Shown: positions 8,263-17,142, counted from the first letter of the stretch. The stretch is DNA of 35,510 nt from Komagataeibacter europaeus LMG 18890 (GCF_000285295.1 NZ_CADP01000029.1:1-35510), one strand, 5' to 3'. Notes: generated by a model from the letters alone, not told the origin. Translations and numbers: made by a program.

Positions 8263-9024
8263 ATGACCGTCACCCCACATGGACGCATTCAGGACAAGGT
8301 CGCCCTCATTACAGGTGCGGCAAGCGGGATCGGCCGGGCCACGGCCGAACGCTTCGCGGCCGAGGGCGCGCGTCTGGCGCTGACCGACCTCAATACCGAC
8401 GCGCTGGACGAACTGGTCAGCCAGTTTGAAAAAAGCGGGGTGCCCGTGATTTCGGTTCCCGCCGATGTCACGAGCGAGGCCGATATCAAGCGCGTGGTCC
8501 ATGAAACCATGAAGCATTTTGGCCGGATCGACATCCTCGTGGCCAATGCGGGCGTCATTCCGGAAGCCGACCTGGCCACCGCCACGGCGGATCTATGGGA
8601 CCATACCATGGCGGTGGACGCGCGCGGCATGTTCCTGAGCTGCAAATACGCCGCAGCCGAGATGGTACATGCCGGACAGGGGGCGATTGTCTGCCTGTCC
8701 TCCATTTCCGCCTTCGCGGGGCAGAAGGGACAGGCGGTCTATGGCCCGGCCAAGTTCGTGGCGTCCGGCATTACCAAGCATCTGGCCATCGACCTCGCGG
8801 ACAAGGGCGTGCGCGTCAATGCCGTAGCGCCGGGCACGATCGACACCCCGGCGGTTGCGAAAATGGATGCGGACGCCATCCGCAAAGTGGTCGAGATGCA
8901 CCCGATGGGCCGCATGGGCAAGCCCGCTGAAATCGCCAGCGCCATCCTGTTCCTCGCATCCGATGACGCATCATTCATCACCGGCGCGGTCCTGCCGGTT
9001 GATGGTGGATATCTGGCGCAGTAA
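8263..9024 (+). CDS. SDR-family NAD(P)-dependent oxidoreductase
   Basis: Classical short-chain dehydrogenase/reductase, 253 residues. The cofactor motif TGAASGIG is at residues 17-24, the acidic TDLN at 41-44 (an Asp at the end of beta-2 favours NAD), NAG at 95-97, and the catalytic Ser147, Tyr160 and Lys164 (YGPAK). The C-terminal FITGAVLPVDGGY is the family's substrate/cofactor loop ending. GCAGGAGAAACC precedes the ATG. Such genes are often labelled 3-oxoacyl-ACP reductase or glucose 1-dehydrogenase; the substrate cannot be read from sequence. It stands alone, convergent with glpR, and may be unrelated to glycerol use. Confidence 0.88.
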   Translation: MTVTPHGRIQDKVALITGAASGIGRATAERFAAEGARLALTDLNTDALDELVSQFEKSGVPVISVPADVTSEADIKRVVHETMKHFGRIDILVANAGVIPEADLATATADLWDHTMAVDARGMFLSCKYAAAEMVHAGQGAIVCLSSISAFAGQKGQAVYGPAKFVASGITKHLAIDLADKGVRVNAVAPGTIDTPAVAKMDADAIRKVVEMHPMGRMGKPAEIASAILFLASDDASFITGAVLPVDGGYLAQ

Positions 9025-9038
9025 CGCCATGGGCGCCG

Positions 9039-9058
9039 GGCAGGCCGTTACGCCTGCC
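9039..9058. terminator. Hairpin between convergent SDR and glpR genes
   Basis: GGCAGGC-CGTTAC-GCCTGCC is a perfect 7-bp G+C-rich stem in the 42-base gap between the two stops. There is no T tract on either side, so it may slow polymerase or protect the RNA 3' ends rather than act as a classical terminator. Confidence 0.5.
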
Positions 9059-9066
9059 TCCGTCCG

Positions 9067-9825
9067 TCAGGCGATATGCAGTTCCACGTCATGTTCGCGC
9101 AGCAGCGCGCATATGCGTTCGGGTGGTTGGCGGTCGGTAAAGAAACCATGGACATGCGACAGGTGCCCCAGCCGCCCCATCGGCCTGCGGCCAAACTTGG
9201 TCTGGTCCGCCAGCAGGTAGACACGCCGGGCATTGCGCATCATGGCCTGCGCCACGCTGATCTCGTCCGCATCGAAGTCCAGCAGCGTGCCATCTTCCTC
9301 GATCCCGCTTATGCCGATCACGGCAAAATCGGTACGGTACTGTTCGATAAAGGTACTGGCGGTGGAACCGGTAATCCCGCCATCATAAAACCGCACCAGC
9401 CCCCCCGTCACGATCACCTGGAAATCCGTCTGCGCAGACAGGGGGGTGGCGACATGCAGGTTGTTGGTGATGACACGCAGCGCCTTGTGCCGCCGCAACG
9501 CCTTGGCAAAGGCTTCCGTGGTGGTGCCGATACTGACAAACAGGGATGAATTGTCGGGTATCTGCCGGGCCGCGAGATGGCCGATGGCCTCCTTGGCGCG
9601 GCGGTTGAGTACCTGACGTTCGGAATAGGCGATATTCTCGACCGACGAGGCCAGCCCCGCCCCGCCATGATGCCGCGCCACCAGCCCGCGCCGGGCCAGC
9701 AGGTTGACATCACGGCGGATGGTCTGGACCGCAACATTCAGCCTCTGGGCCAGTTCCTCGTTCGAGACATAACCCTGGGTGCGCACCAGCGTGATAATTT
9801 CATGGTGGCGTTCTTCAGCTGACAC
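9067..9825 (-). CDS. glpR: DeoR-family glycerol regulon repressor GlpR
   Basis: A 252-residue DeoR-family repressor. The N-terminal helix-turn-helix covers about residues 6-56 (HEIITLVRTQGYVSNEELAQRL, then VAVQTIRRDVNLLARRGLV and the HHGGA wing). The C-terminal sugar-phosphate-sensing domain has SLFVSIGTTTEAFAKAL and LRVITNNLHVA. GlpR proteins are released from DNA by glycerol 3-phosphate. It is the last gene of glpD-glpK-glpX-fba-glpR, and two palindromes that match the enterobacterial GlpR site lie in the glpD-glpF control region, so the operon probably represses itself. The gene begins 32 bases after fba. Confidence 0.88.
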   Translation of the reverse strand: MSAEERHHEIITLVRTQGYVSNEELAQRLNVAVQTIRRDVNLLARRGLVARHHGGAGLASSVENIAYSERQVLNRRAKEAIGHLAARQIPDNSSLFVSIGTTTEAFAKALRRHKALRVITNNLHVATPLSAQTDFQVIVTGGLVRFYDGGITGSTASTFIEQYRTDFAVIGISGIEEDGTLLDFDADEISVAQAMMRNARRVYLLADQTKFGRRPMGRLGHLSHVHGFFTDRQPPERICALLREHDVELHIA

Positions 9826-9857
9826 GTTGCCTGTTACTCCATTGCGTCATCCGGGAC

Positions 9858-10964
9858 CTAGATCGCGCGCGCGACCGTGCGCCCGGTGGCCCCCAGATCG
9901 GCAAACGACTGTTCCAGACGGGCCACGATCCCCTGTTCGCCAACCCGCAGCCACTTGCGCGGGTCATACAGCTTCTTGGTGAGCTTGCCGGTGCCAGGGG
10001 CAATCTGGTGGCTGAAGGCTTCGGCATGTTCATGCACGTAGCGGCCAATGCTGCTGGCGAATGCAAACTGGATATCGGTATCGATATTCATCTTGAACAC
10101 GCCATAGGACACGGCTTCGGTAATCTTGGACTGTTCGGACCCCGAACCACCGTGGAACACCAGCGCCAGCGGCTTTTCACCCCGGCCCGTGGCCTTTGCC
10201 ACTGCCGCCTGCGAATTGCGCAGGATTTCGGGCCGCAGCTTGACATTGCCCGGCGCGTAGACGCCATGCACATTGCCGAACGACGCGGCAATGGTCACGA
10301 AGCCCAGCGGGGACAGCGCTTCATACGCCTTCAGCACGTCTTCGGGCTGGGTATAGAGATGGGCATTGTCCGCACCGTCATCGACGTCATGGCCCACGCC
10401 ATCTTCCTCGCCGCCCGTTACGCCCAGCTCGATTTCAAGGCCGATGCCCAGCGGGGCCATACGGCGCAGGAAGGTGGCGCATTCGGCGATATTGTCCTCC
10501 AGCGGTTCCGCCGAAAGATCGATCATGTGCGAGGAGAACAGCGGACGACCGGTTTCCTTCACTGCTTCCTCGCTCGCGTCGATCAGGCCGGAAATCCACG
10601 GCAGCAGCTTGCGGTCGGCATGGTCGGTATGCAGGATCACGCACACGCCATAGGCCGCAGCCACGGTATGGACATGACGGGCCGCGGCCACGGCACCCAG
10701 GACGCGGGCCTGATCCGCATCCTTCATGCCTTCGCCCGCGTAAAAACGCGCCCCCCCGTTCGATAGCTGGATGATGACATCCGCGCGGTTGCGGGCGGCA
10801 GCTTCCAGCACGGCGTTGATGCTGTCCGTGCCCACCACGTTCACGGCTGGCAGGGCGTAGCCTTCGTCCCGGCAGGTTTCTACCAGGCGGCGGTAATCAG
10901 CACCCGTCACCACACCGGGCTTCAGACCCAGACGGTGGGAAACCGCGTTCGCTGTATCGGTCAT
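9858..10964 (-). CDS. fba: Class II fructose-bisphosphate aldolase
   Basis: Zinc-dependent aldolase that joins DHAP and glyceraldehyde 3-phosphate to fructose 1,6-bisphosphate, 368 residues, the long E. coli FbaA-like form. HTDHAD at residues 112-117 gives a zinc ligand and the catalytic Asp region; EIELGVTGGEEDG near 175-187 is the mobile loop of this subfamily; FGNVHGVYAPGNVKL and LVFHGGSGS supply further zinc and phosphate contacts; KMNIDTDIQFAF is near 300. It lies 48 bases behind glpX. Its place inside a glycerol operon means its likely direction is gluconeogenic: acetic acid bacteria are generally reported to lack phosphofructokinase. Confidence 0.93.
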   Translation of the reverse strand: MTDTANAVSHRLGLKPGVVTGADYRRLVETCRDEGYALPAVNVVGTDSINAVLEAAARNRADVIIQLSNGGARFYAGEGMKDADQARVLGAVAAARHVHTVAAAYGVCVILHTDHADRKLLPWISGLIDASEEAVKETGRPLFSSHMIDLSAEPLEDNIAECATFLRRMAPLGIGLEIELGVTGGEEDGVGHDVDDGADNAHLYTQPEDVLKAYEALSPLGFVTIAASFGNVHGVYAPGNVKLRPEILRNSQAAVAKATGRGEKPLALVFHGGSGSEQSKITEAVSYGVFKMNIDTDIQFAFASSIGRYVHEHAEAFSHQIAPGTGKLTKKLYDPRKWLRVGEQGIVARLEQSFADLGATGRTVARAI

Positions 10965-11012
10965 GTCGTTTCTCTATTGCCTGTTATTGTTGTTATGCAA
11001 CGGATGAAATGT

Positions 11013-11999
11013 TCACCAGGTCTTGGTCTGGTAGTCGTGATGGCCTTCCACGAAACGGATGGTGCCGGACTTGGAACGCATGACCAGCGAATGCGTGACC
11101 GTGCGGGTACCGCTGCGGCGGATACCGCGCAGCAGCGCCCCACCCGTAACGCCCGTGGCCGAAAACAGGACATCGCCCCGCGCCATGTCTTCCAGCGCCA
11201 GCTTGCGCGACGGATCGGCGCCGGGATTCATCTTGCGCGCGCGCGCGATCTGCCCGTCATCCTCAAACAGCAGGCGACCCTGCATCTGCCCGTGGACGCA
11301 GCGCACGGCGGCGGCGGCCAGCACACCTTCGGGCGCGCCACCCGACCCCACGTAGATGTCGATTTCGCTGTCATCCAGGCACGCGGCGATGGCGGCCGCC
11401 ACGTCACCATCACTGAGCAGCGTCACGCGGGCGCCAACGGCGCGGGCGCGCGAAATCAGTTCCTCATGGCGTTCACGATCCAGCGTGCACAGCATGAGTT
11501 CGGACACATCGCATTTCTTGGCGGCGGCCAGCGACTTCAGGTTGGCTTCGATGCTGTTGTCCAGATCCACCACGCCTTCGGGCAGGTAGGGGCCGACCAC
11601 GATCTTGTCCATGTAGATGTCGGGCGCGTGCAGGAAATTGCCGCTTTCCGCCAGGGCTACAACCGTCAGCGCGTTGGGCAGGTTCTTGGCGCACAGGTTG
11701 GTGCCTTCCAGCGGGTCCACGGCAATATCCATGCCGGGACCGCCCGCGCCCACGTTTTCCCCGATGAACAGCATCGGAGCCTCATCCATCTCGCCTTCGC
11801 CAATCACCACGGTGCCGTTGATGGCAACCGTGTCGAACGCGCGACGCATCGCCTCCACCGCCGCACCGTCGGCTTCGTTCTTCAGGCCACGGCCTGTCCA
11901 TGCCGACGCGGCCACGGCGGCCGCTTCCGTCACGCGGACGAGTTCGAGGGCAAGGTTGCGATCCGTAACCTGATAGGGATTATGCCGGGTGGAGGTCAT
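11013..11999 (-). CDS. glpX: Class II fructose-1,6-bisphosphatase GlpX
   Basis: Hydrolyses fructose 1,6-bisphosphate to fructose 6-phosphate, 328 residues, the usual GlpX length. Metal and substrate motifs are visible: GEGEMDEAPM at residues 67-76, DPLEGT at 95-100, SDGDVAAA near 195, and GSGGAPEGVLAAAA near 217. It lies 39 bases downstream of glpK, as in the E. coli glpFKX operon, but here fba and glpR follow. The product feeds the pentose phosphate pathway, cell wall and exopolysaccharide synthesis. Confidence 0.94.
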   Translation of the reverse strand: MTSTRHNPYQVTDRNLALELVRVTEAAAVAASAWTGRGLKNEADGAAVEAMRRAFDTVAINGTVVIGEGEMDEAPMLFIGENVGAGGPGMDIAVDPLEGTNLCAKNLPNALTVVALAESGNFLHAPDIYMDKIVVGPYLPEGVVDLDNSIEANLKSLAAAKKCDVSELMLCTLDRERHEELISRARAVGARVTLLSDGDVAAAIAACLDDSEIDIYVGSGGAPEGVLAAAAVRCVHGQMQGRLLFEDDGQIARARKMNPGADPSRKLALEDMARGDVLFSATGVTGGALLRGIRRSGTRTVTHSLVMRSKSGTIRFVEGHHDYQTKTW

Positions 12000-12038
12000 G
12001 AAACACTCTTTTCCTGTTTTCTTGCTATAATTCGTCGG

Positions 12039-13538
12039 TTACGCAGCAACGGTGGCGCTGAGCGTGCGGCGCACCGCCACATGCCACCCTGCCACCATCC
12101 TGTCGCGCTGTGCCTTGTCCATTGTGGGGCGGAACAGCTGTCCGCGGCTCCAGGTGCCTTCGACTTCCGCAATGCTGTCCCATACCCCTGTCGCCAGCCC
12201 GGCCAGGAAAGCGGCGCCAAGGGCGGTCGTTTCGACCTGCTTGGGCCGTTCTACCGGCGTGCGCAGCATATCGGCAAGGAACTGGCAGAACCAGTCATTG
12301 ACCGACATCCCGCCATCAACACGCAGTGCGCTCAGTTCCTCGCCGCCATCCTCATGCATTGCATCCATGAGATCAAGCGTCTGATACGCCACCGATTCCA
12401 GCGCCGCACGGGCGATATGGGCCGCCGTGGCATCCAGCGTCAGCCCGCAGATCAGGCCACGGGCATCCGGATCCCAGTGCGGCGCGCCAAGACCGACGAA
12501 ACCGGGCACCATATAGACGCCATGGCTGTGCGGCACGCGGGTCGCCATGTCATCGGTCTGGGAGGCATGGGTAATCAGGTTCAGCCCGTCGCGCAGCCAG
12601 CGGATGGCGGAGCCGGCCACGAAAATCGACCCTTCCAGCGCGTACGTCGTCTCGGCGCCGATGCGGTAGGCGATGGTGGTCAGCATGCGGTTTTCGGACT
12701 GGACAGGCGTGGTCCCGGTATTGAGCAGCGCGAAGCAGCCCGTGCCGTACGTCGCCTTGGCCGTGCCGGGCCTGAAGCAGACCTGGCCCACCATGGCGGC
12801 GTTCTGGTCACCCGCCATGCCCGCGACCTTCAGCGGTTCGCCAAACAGGTCGGCTTCCGTGTCGCCAAAGATTTCGCTGTTGGTGCGCACTTCGGGCAGG
12901 ATGGCGCGCGGCACGTTGAACAGCGCCAGCAGGTCATCATCCCATGCACAGGTATGGATATTGAACAGAAGCGTGCGTGACGCATTGGTCGTATCGGTGG
13001 CATGCACGCGCCCCCCCGTCAGCCGCCACAGCAGGAAGCTGTCGATCGTGCCACAGGCAAGCTTTCCCTGCTCGGCCTGGGCGCGCGCACCTTCGACATT
13101 GTCAAGGATCCACGCAATTTTCGTGGCCGAGAAATAGGGATCCAGCAGCAGGCCGGTCCGTTCGCGCACAAGCGGCTCATGCCCCTGTTCATGCATGCGC
13201 GCGCAGACGGGCGTCGTGCGCCGGTCCTGCCAGACGATGGCGCGGTGAATGGGCTTGCCCGTTTCCCGGTCCCACACGACAATGGTTTCGCGCTGGTTGG
13301 TAATGCCGATTCCCGCGATCGTGCCCGGGCCACCGGCCATTTCAATGGCTTCACGCGCGGTGGACAGGACGTTGGACCAGATTTCCTCCGGATCATGCTC
13401 GACCCAGCCCGGATTGGGGTAATGCTGGGCAAATTCGGTCCGGGCGACCGAAACGGCGTTGATGTCACGATCGAAGACGATGCTGCGGGTCGAGGTCGTT
13501 CCCTGATCGATAGCGAGAATTCTGTTCTTCTTGTTCAT
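12039..13538 (-). CDS. glpK: Glycerol kinase GlpK
   Basis: ATP:glycerol 3-phosphotransferase, 499 residues, standard length. The N-terminal phosphate motif DQGTTSTR is at residues 11-18, with GITNQRET and the FGGY signatures [19 protein letters not shown] and, in the C-terminal half, [13 protein letters not shown] and [12 protein letters not shown]. The start at 13538 follows GGCAGGAGAAG; the frame is open to 13679 but that extension would run into glpD's end. Gap from glpD is 70 bases. The reaction makes the glycerol 3-phosphate that serves both GlpD and, as inducer, GlpR. Confidence 0.95.
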   Translation of the reverse strand: MNKKNRILAIDQGTTSTRSIVFDRDINAVSVARTEFAQHYPNPGWVEHDPEEIWSNVLSTAREAIEMAGGPGTIAGIGITNQRETIVVWDRETGKPIHRAIVWQDRRTTPVCARMHEQGHEPLVRERTGLLLDPYFSATKIAWILDNVEGARAQAEQGKLACGTIDSFLLWRLTGGRVHATDTTNASRTLLFNIHTCAWDDDLLALFNVPRAILPEVRTNSEIFGDTEADLFGEPLKVAGMAGDQNAAMVGQVCFRPGTAKATYGTGCFALLNTGTTPVQSENRMLTTIAYRIGAETTYALEGSIFVAGSAIRWLRDGLNLITHASQTDDMATRVPHSHGVYMVPGFVGLGAPHWDPDARGLICGLTLDATAAHIARAALESVAYQTLDLMDAMHEDGGEELSALRVDGGMSVNDWFCQFLADMLRTPVERPKQVETTALGAAFLAGLATGVWDSIAEVEGTWSRGQLFRPTMDKAQRDRMVAGWHVAVRRTLSATVAA

Positions 13539-13608
13539 TATCTTCTCCTGCCCTGACGGGCGGATACGGTTCTGGCCGTGGACGATGTTACGCCCACGGC
13601 CTGTTCTG

Positions 13609-15171
13609 TCACGAAGCCGATTTTGCAGCGACCGGCTGGCGGCCACGCAGGTAGGTGTCAAGCCGGCCTGCGTCCTCATCGGTCACATGCAGGCCCATGC
13701 GCGACCGACGCCACAGGATGTCCTCGGTCGTCTGCGCCCATTCGTGTGCGATCAGGTATTCCACTTCACGCGCGGTCAGGCCACCACCAAACTGCTCGCC
13801 CATATCAGCCATGCTGCGCGCATCACCGACGATTTCGGTGGCACGCGAACCATAATTGCGCACCAGACGCCAGCACAGCTGCGCATCAAGGAACGGGGCC
13901 TTTGCCGCAAGGCGGCTGACCGCGCCGTCAAACCCGCCCTCGCCCAGGTCACCGCCTGGCAGCACCTGATCGGCGGTCCAGCCCGGCGCGGACAGGACCG
14001 GCAGGAAGGGCTGCAGTTTCTCCAGCGCGTGTTCGGCCAGCTTGCGGTACGTGGTGATCTTGCCACCGAAGATGGACAGCATTGGCGCCTGGTTGCCCTG
14101 TGTATCCACATCCAGCACGTAATCACGCGTTACGGCGGACGCGTTCTTGGCCGCGTCATCATATAGCGGACGCACGCCGGCGTAGCTCCACACCACGTCA
14201 TCCGGCGTGACCGGCTTGGTGAAATAGCGGCTGACGCTTTCGCACAGGTAGGTGATTTCCTCGGGCGAGATCTCGACCCGGCCGGGGGCCTGCGTCCAGG
14301 GCACGTCGGTGGTGCCGATCAGGGTGAATTTCTGCTCGTAGGGGATCGCGAAAACGATACGCTTGTCCGGGTTCTGCAGGATGTAGGCCTGCGGTCCGTC
14401 AAACAGGCGCGGCACCACGATGTGGCTGCCCTTGACCAGCCGCACGTTCTTGTCGGAATCGACCTGCGCGCGCTCACGCAGCACTTCGCTCACCCACGGG
14501 CCACCGGCATTGACCAGGATCTTTGCCTGCACGGTCGTCTGGCTGCCATCGCGCGTGTTCTCGATCACCGCTTCCCACAGGCCATTCACGCGCCGTGCCT
14601 GCACAAGACGGGTACGGGTGCGGATGTCTGCCCCGTGGGCCTTGGCATCCATGGCGTTGAGGACGACAAGGCGGCTGTCCTGCACCCACCCGTCGGAATA
14701 GGCAAACCCACGCGCGAGCGTGCCGTTGAGCGGCTTGCCCGCCGAATTCGTGCGGAAATCAAGCGACTTGCACTTGGGCAGCGTCATGTTGGGCGCGAGG
14801 TGGTCATACAGGAACAGGCCAAGGCGCAGCATCCACGCGGGCCGTGCCTGCGGGGTGTAGGGCAGCACGAACCGCATCGGCCAGATGATGTGCGGCGCGA
14901 TACGCAGCAGGCGCTCACGTTCGATCAGCGCTTCACGCACCAGGCGGAATTCATAATATTCAAGGTAGCGCAGGCCACCATGGATCAGCTTGGTGCTGGC
15001 TGATGAAGTGTAGCTGGCAAGGTCGTCCTGCTCGACCAGCAGGACGGACGCGCCCCGCCCTGCGGCATCGCGCGCGATGCCCGTGCCGTTGATCCCACCG
15101 CCAACGACCAGCAGGTCGAGCGGACCGCCCTGTGCCGCGGGGGTGCGGAATGTTTCGTCCTTGGACGCCAT
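13609..15171 (-). CDS. glpD: Aerobic glycerol-3-phosphate dehydrogenase GlpD
   Basis: FAD enzyme on the inner membrane that oxidises glycerol 3-phosphate to DHAP and reduces quinone, 520 residues. The FAD fold [21 protein letters not shown] is at residues 20-40; [16 protein letters not shown] near 56-71 is the GlpD/DAO signature; [18 protein letters not shown] near 375 and the C-terminal DAO_C domain ([26 protein letters not shown]) complete it. The ATG follows CAGGAGGAAC closely. It is the first gene of the operon; the promoter overlaps a GlpR palindrome at 15195-15212. Confidence 0.96.
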   Translation of the reverse strand: MASKDETFRTPAAQGGPLDLLVVGGGINGTGIARDAAGRGASVLLVEQDDLASYTSSASTKLIHGGLRYLEYYEFRLVREALIERERLLRIAPHIIWPMRFVLPYTPQARPAWMLRLGLFLYDHLAPNMTLPKCKSLDFRTNSAGKPLNGTLARGFAYSDGWVQDSRLVVLNAMDAKAHGADIRTRTRLVQARRVNGLWEAVIENTRDGSQTTVQAKILVNAGGPWVSEVLRERAQVDSDKNVRLVKGSHIVVPRLFDGPQAYILQNPDKRIVFAIPYEQKFTLIGTTDVPWTQAPGRVEISPEEITYLCESVSRYFTKPVTPDDVVWSYAGVRPLYDDAAKNASAVTRDYVLDVDTQGNQAPMLSIFGGKITTYRKLAEHALEKLQPFLPVLSAPGWTADQVLPGGDLGEGGFDGAVSRLAAKAPFLDAQLCWRLVRNYGSRATEIVGDARSMADMGEQFGGGLTAREVEYLIAHEWAQTTEDILWRRSRMGLHVTDEDAGRLDTYLRGRQPVAAKSAS

Positions 15172-15194
15172 GGTAGATGTTCCTCCTGATACGG

Positions 15195-15226
15195 ATGTTC
15201 GTAAACGAACATCATGAGCGTTTCAA
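15195..15226 (-). promoter_or_regulatory. glpD promoter with overlapping GlpR operator
   Basis: The palindrome ATGTTCG-TAAA-CGAACAT (15195-15212) has perfect 7-bp arms and matches the known E. coli GlpR operator core (ATGTTCG....CGAACAT). Read on the minus strand, TTGAAA (15221-15226) and TACGAA (15198-15203) form a -35/-10 pair with a 17-base spacer, the -10 lying inside the palindrome. The start of transcription would be about 20 bases before the ATG. Repressor binding would block RNA polymerase. The operator is clear; the promoter assignment is inference. Confidence 0.85.
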
Positions 15227-15261
15227 TAGGGAAAACGCACATCAGCCATGGCGTTCCGTGA

Positions 15262-15282
15262 AATATTTCATGCATAAATATT
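15262..15282. repeat. AT-rich palindrome between glpD and glpF
   Basis: AATATTT-CATGCAT-AAATATT has perfect 7-bp arms around a CATGCAT centre. It lies about 90 bases upstream of glpD in the shared control region. It differs from the GlpR sites, so it may bind a second regulator; none can be named. Confidence 0.5.
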
Positions 15283-15521
15283 GCCGGTTTTAGACATAAA
15301 TTCGCCATCTGCAGGTATTTATCTGTGCGGGCGGTTTTTGTGCATGTGCGAAAACGCACAGCAGATGCCGCCACCCCGCCCCCGCTGCTGTCTGATACGC
15401 ACCAGCGCGGCATGCCCCCGAATCTGCCAGGCTGGAGAGGTTTCATGAAATATAGTGAAATAAAAGGAAAAAGGAGAAACTTTCCCCCCGGCCAGCACAC
15501 GTTCCCCTTCCCGACCCGGAT

Positions 15522-15539
15522 ATGTTCGTTTAAGAACAT
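15522..15539 (+). promoter_or_regulatory. GlpR operator in front of glpF
   Basis: ATGTTCG-TTTA-AGAACAT has one mismatch between its 7-bp arms and shares both half-sites with the glpD operator 310 bases away. It lies 77 bases upstream of the glpF ATG. TATGTT at 15521-15526 could be a -10 element inside it, though no strong -35 is seen. Two sites at this spacing would permit repressor looping, which is inference. Confidence 0.82.
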
Positions 15540-15615
15540 GACAGGGCCGGAAACCCGCCACAAGGCGAACAGCCCATTCCCATCGAATGATAATAAAAGA
15601 ATAAAGTGGGTTAAA

Positions 15616-16428
15616 ATGCTAAAGAACAGACAGTTTCTGGGCGAACTGATATCAGAATGCATCGCGGTCATGATCATTGTCCTGATCGGCGATTCCGTGG
15701 CCGCCATGTACACGCTGTACGATCCCAGCCCCTACAAACTCTCCTACTGGGGGGTTTCCATTGTATGGGGACTGGGCGTGACCATCGCGATTTACGTGAC
15801 CGGCAGCGTATCGGGCACCCATGCCAACCCGGCCGTATCGGTGGCGCTGGCGCTTTACCGTGGTTTTTCATGGCGCAAGGTGCCTGCCTACTGTGCGGCG
15901 CAGGTCCTGGGGGGCATGCTGGGCGCGGCCCTTGTCTATACGCTGTACCAGCCGGTCATAGACCATTACAACCAGTTGCATGGCATAAGCCGCGCCGATG
16001 GCGGGGCGGCGGGAGTATTCTTTACCCATCCGGGCGAATTCATCACGCCGCTCCATGCCTTCATGGATGAAACCATCCTGACAGCGCTGCTGGTCGGTGG
16101 CATCTTCGCGATTACCTGCGAGTACAATACCGTTGCACCGCAGGCCAATTCCAGCGCGCTGATCATCGGGTTGCTGGTGGCCAGCATTGGCGCATGTTCA
16201 GGCTATCTGGAGGCATGGGCCATCAATCCAGCCCGTGACTTCGGGCCGCGCCTGTTCTGTTTCCTGGCCGGATGGGGTGGTTCCGCCCTACCCTCGGCGG
16301 ACAATTTCTGGTGGGTGCCAATTGCCGGACCGCTGCTGGGCGGCGTGATCGGTGCAGGCTGTTACCAGTTCCTGATCCGTCCGTTCATTCCACGTCACGC
16401 CAGCGCGATCATTCCCCCGGCCCCATAA
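15616..16428 (+). CDS. glpF: Glycerol facilitator GlpF (aquaglyceroporin)
   Basis: Inner-membrane channel for glycerol, 270 residues, with six hydrophobic spans and two half-helices. The two pore motifs are SGTHANPAVS (NPA at residues 71-73) and AINPARDFGPR (NPA at 204-206). The Asp right after NPAR is typical of glycerol-conducting members rather than water-only aquaporins. The ATG at 15616 begins MLKNRQFLGELISE, the usual family N-terminus; the long open frame upstream to 15325 runs through the GlpR operator and is rejected. It is divergent from glpD, not beside glpK as in E. coli. Confidence 0.92.
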   Translation: MLKNRQFLGELISECIAVMIIVLIGDSVAAMYTLYDPSPYKLSYWGVSIVWGLGVTIAIYVTGSVSGTHANPAVSVALALYRGFSWRKVPAYCAAQVLGGMLGAALVYTLYQPVIDHYNQLHGISRADGGAAGVFFTHPGEFITPLHAFMDETILTALLVGGIFAITCEYNTVAPQANSSALIIGLLVASIGACSGYLEAWAINPARDFGPRLFCFLAGWGGSALPSADNFWWVPIAGPLLGGVIGAGCYQFLIRPFIPRHASAIIPPAP

Positions 16429-16441
16429 GACTTCCCATCCG

Positions 16442-16461
16442 CCGCCGGGTCATCCCGGCGG
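16442..16461 (+). terminator. G+C-rich hairpin after glpF
   Basis: CCGCCGGG-TCAT-CCCGGCGG is a perfect 8-bp stem with a 4-base loop, 14 bases past the glpF stop. It lacks a T run. It is a likely transcript-end structure for glpF; repeat copy E follows about 85 bases later. Confidence 0.6.
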
Positions 16462-16547
16462 TGTCATGTTTCAGCATGGGGCAGGCCCATGCCCGCCCCA
16501 TCTGCACGTCCGGGCCGGACCACGTCCCGGATAACTTCTTCCAAATA

Positions 16548-16629
16548 AAAAGTTTTTGGTGAAGCTGTTTCAGGAAGCTTCACAGAACGCCGCCTTTTTT
16601 CAAAAAGACGGCACCCAGAAACTTTTGAT
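16548..16629 (+). repeat. Interspersed palindromic repeat, copy E (fullest copy)
   Basis: AAAAGTTTTTGGTGAAGC, TGTTTCAGGAAGCTTC, ACAGAACGCCGCC, TTTTTTCAAAAAGACGGC, then ACCCAGAAACTTTTGA. It has two palindromic modules (GAAGC...GCTTC and GCCGCC...GACGGC) flanked by AAAGTTT/AAACTTT outer ends that are themselves inverted. It fills the gap between convergent glpF and the Lrp gene, ending three bases before the latter's stop. Confidence 0.75.
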
Positions 16630-16631
16630 AC

Positions 16632-17075
16632 TTAACGCTGCACCACGGTGCGAATGGCAAAGTTGCTCTGTATCCGGGCGACACCGGGCATGCGCGACAG
16701 TTCTTCCTTGTGGATACGTTCATAATCGGCGGCATCCCGCGCCTCGACCCGGACCAGATAATCGGCGTCCCCCGTCATCAGGTAACATTCGCGCACATCG
16801 GCGCACTCGCGCACGCGGGCCTCGAACCGGCGCAGGCATTCCTCCGTCTGGCGTTCCAGCGTGATCTGCACGATCACCGTGGTCATGCCATGGACCGAAC
16901 GTTCATCCACCAGCGCGCGATATCCCCGGATCACCCCGTCCTTTTCCAGCATCCGCACCCGCCGCAGGCAGGCGGAAGGAGACAGGCCGACCTTCTGTGC
17001 CAGTTCGGCATTGCTCATGCGTCCGTCATGGCGAAGGTTGCGCAATATGGCGTCTGTCAGACGATCGAATGCCAT
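16632..17075 (-). CDS. Lrp/AsnC-family transcriptional regulator
   Basis: A 147-residue Lrp-type protein. The helix-turn-helix lies at about residues 5-52 (LTDAILRNLRHDGRMSNAELAQKVGLSPSACLRRVRMLEKDGVIRGY), followed by the AsnC ligand domain (VIVQITLERQTEECLRRFEARV, ECYLMTGDADYLVRVEARD). The start at 17075 is preceded by GGAAAA; the frame extends to 17132 but that part is the control region. It is divergent from alr-dadA. Lrp-type proteins next to alanine catabolic genes commonly activate them in response to alanine; this role is inferred from position and phased repeats between the genes. Confidence 0.9.
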   Translation of the reverse strand: MAFDRLTDAILRNLRHDGRMSNAELAQKVGLSPSACLRRVRMLEKDGVIRGYRALVDERSVHGMTTVIVQITLERQTEECLRRFEARVRECADVRECYLMTGDADYLVRVEARDAADYERIHKEELSRMPGVARIQSNFAIRTVVQR

Positions 17076-17104
17076 GATGAATTTTCCGCTTATTTTCGTA
17101 TATG

Positions 17105-17142
17105 ATTGCGTACAGACAATTCGTAATTGCATAAAATTGCGT
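17105..17142. promoter_or_regulatory. Phased ATTGCRT repeats and palindrome, probable Lrp-type operator
   Basis: ATTGCGT starts at 17105, ATTGCAT at 17126 and ATTGCGT at 17136, a spacing of 21 and 10 bases, close to two and one turns of the helix. A perfect CAATT-CGT-AATTG palindrome (17117-17129) overlaps the second. The region is AT-rich against its surroundings and lies between the two divergent starts. Lrp proteins bind degenerate AT-rich sites on one face of DNA, so this arrangement fits. Confidence 0.55.

Noticed and set aside
10935-12980. Very long plus-strand open frame (681 codons) opposite fba, glpX and glpK
   Set aside because: It is antisense to three well recognised genes, has no family-like sequence, and is rich in His, Arg and Gly as expected for a shadow of G+C-rich coding DNA.
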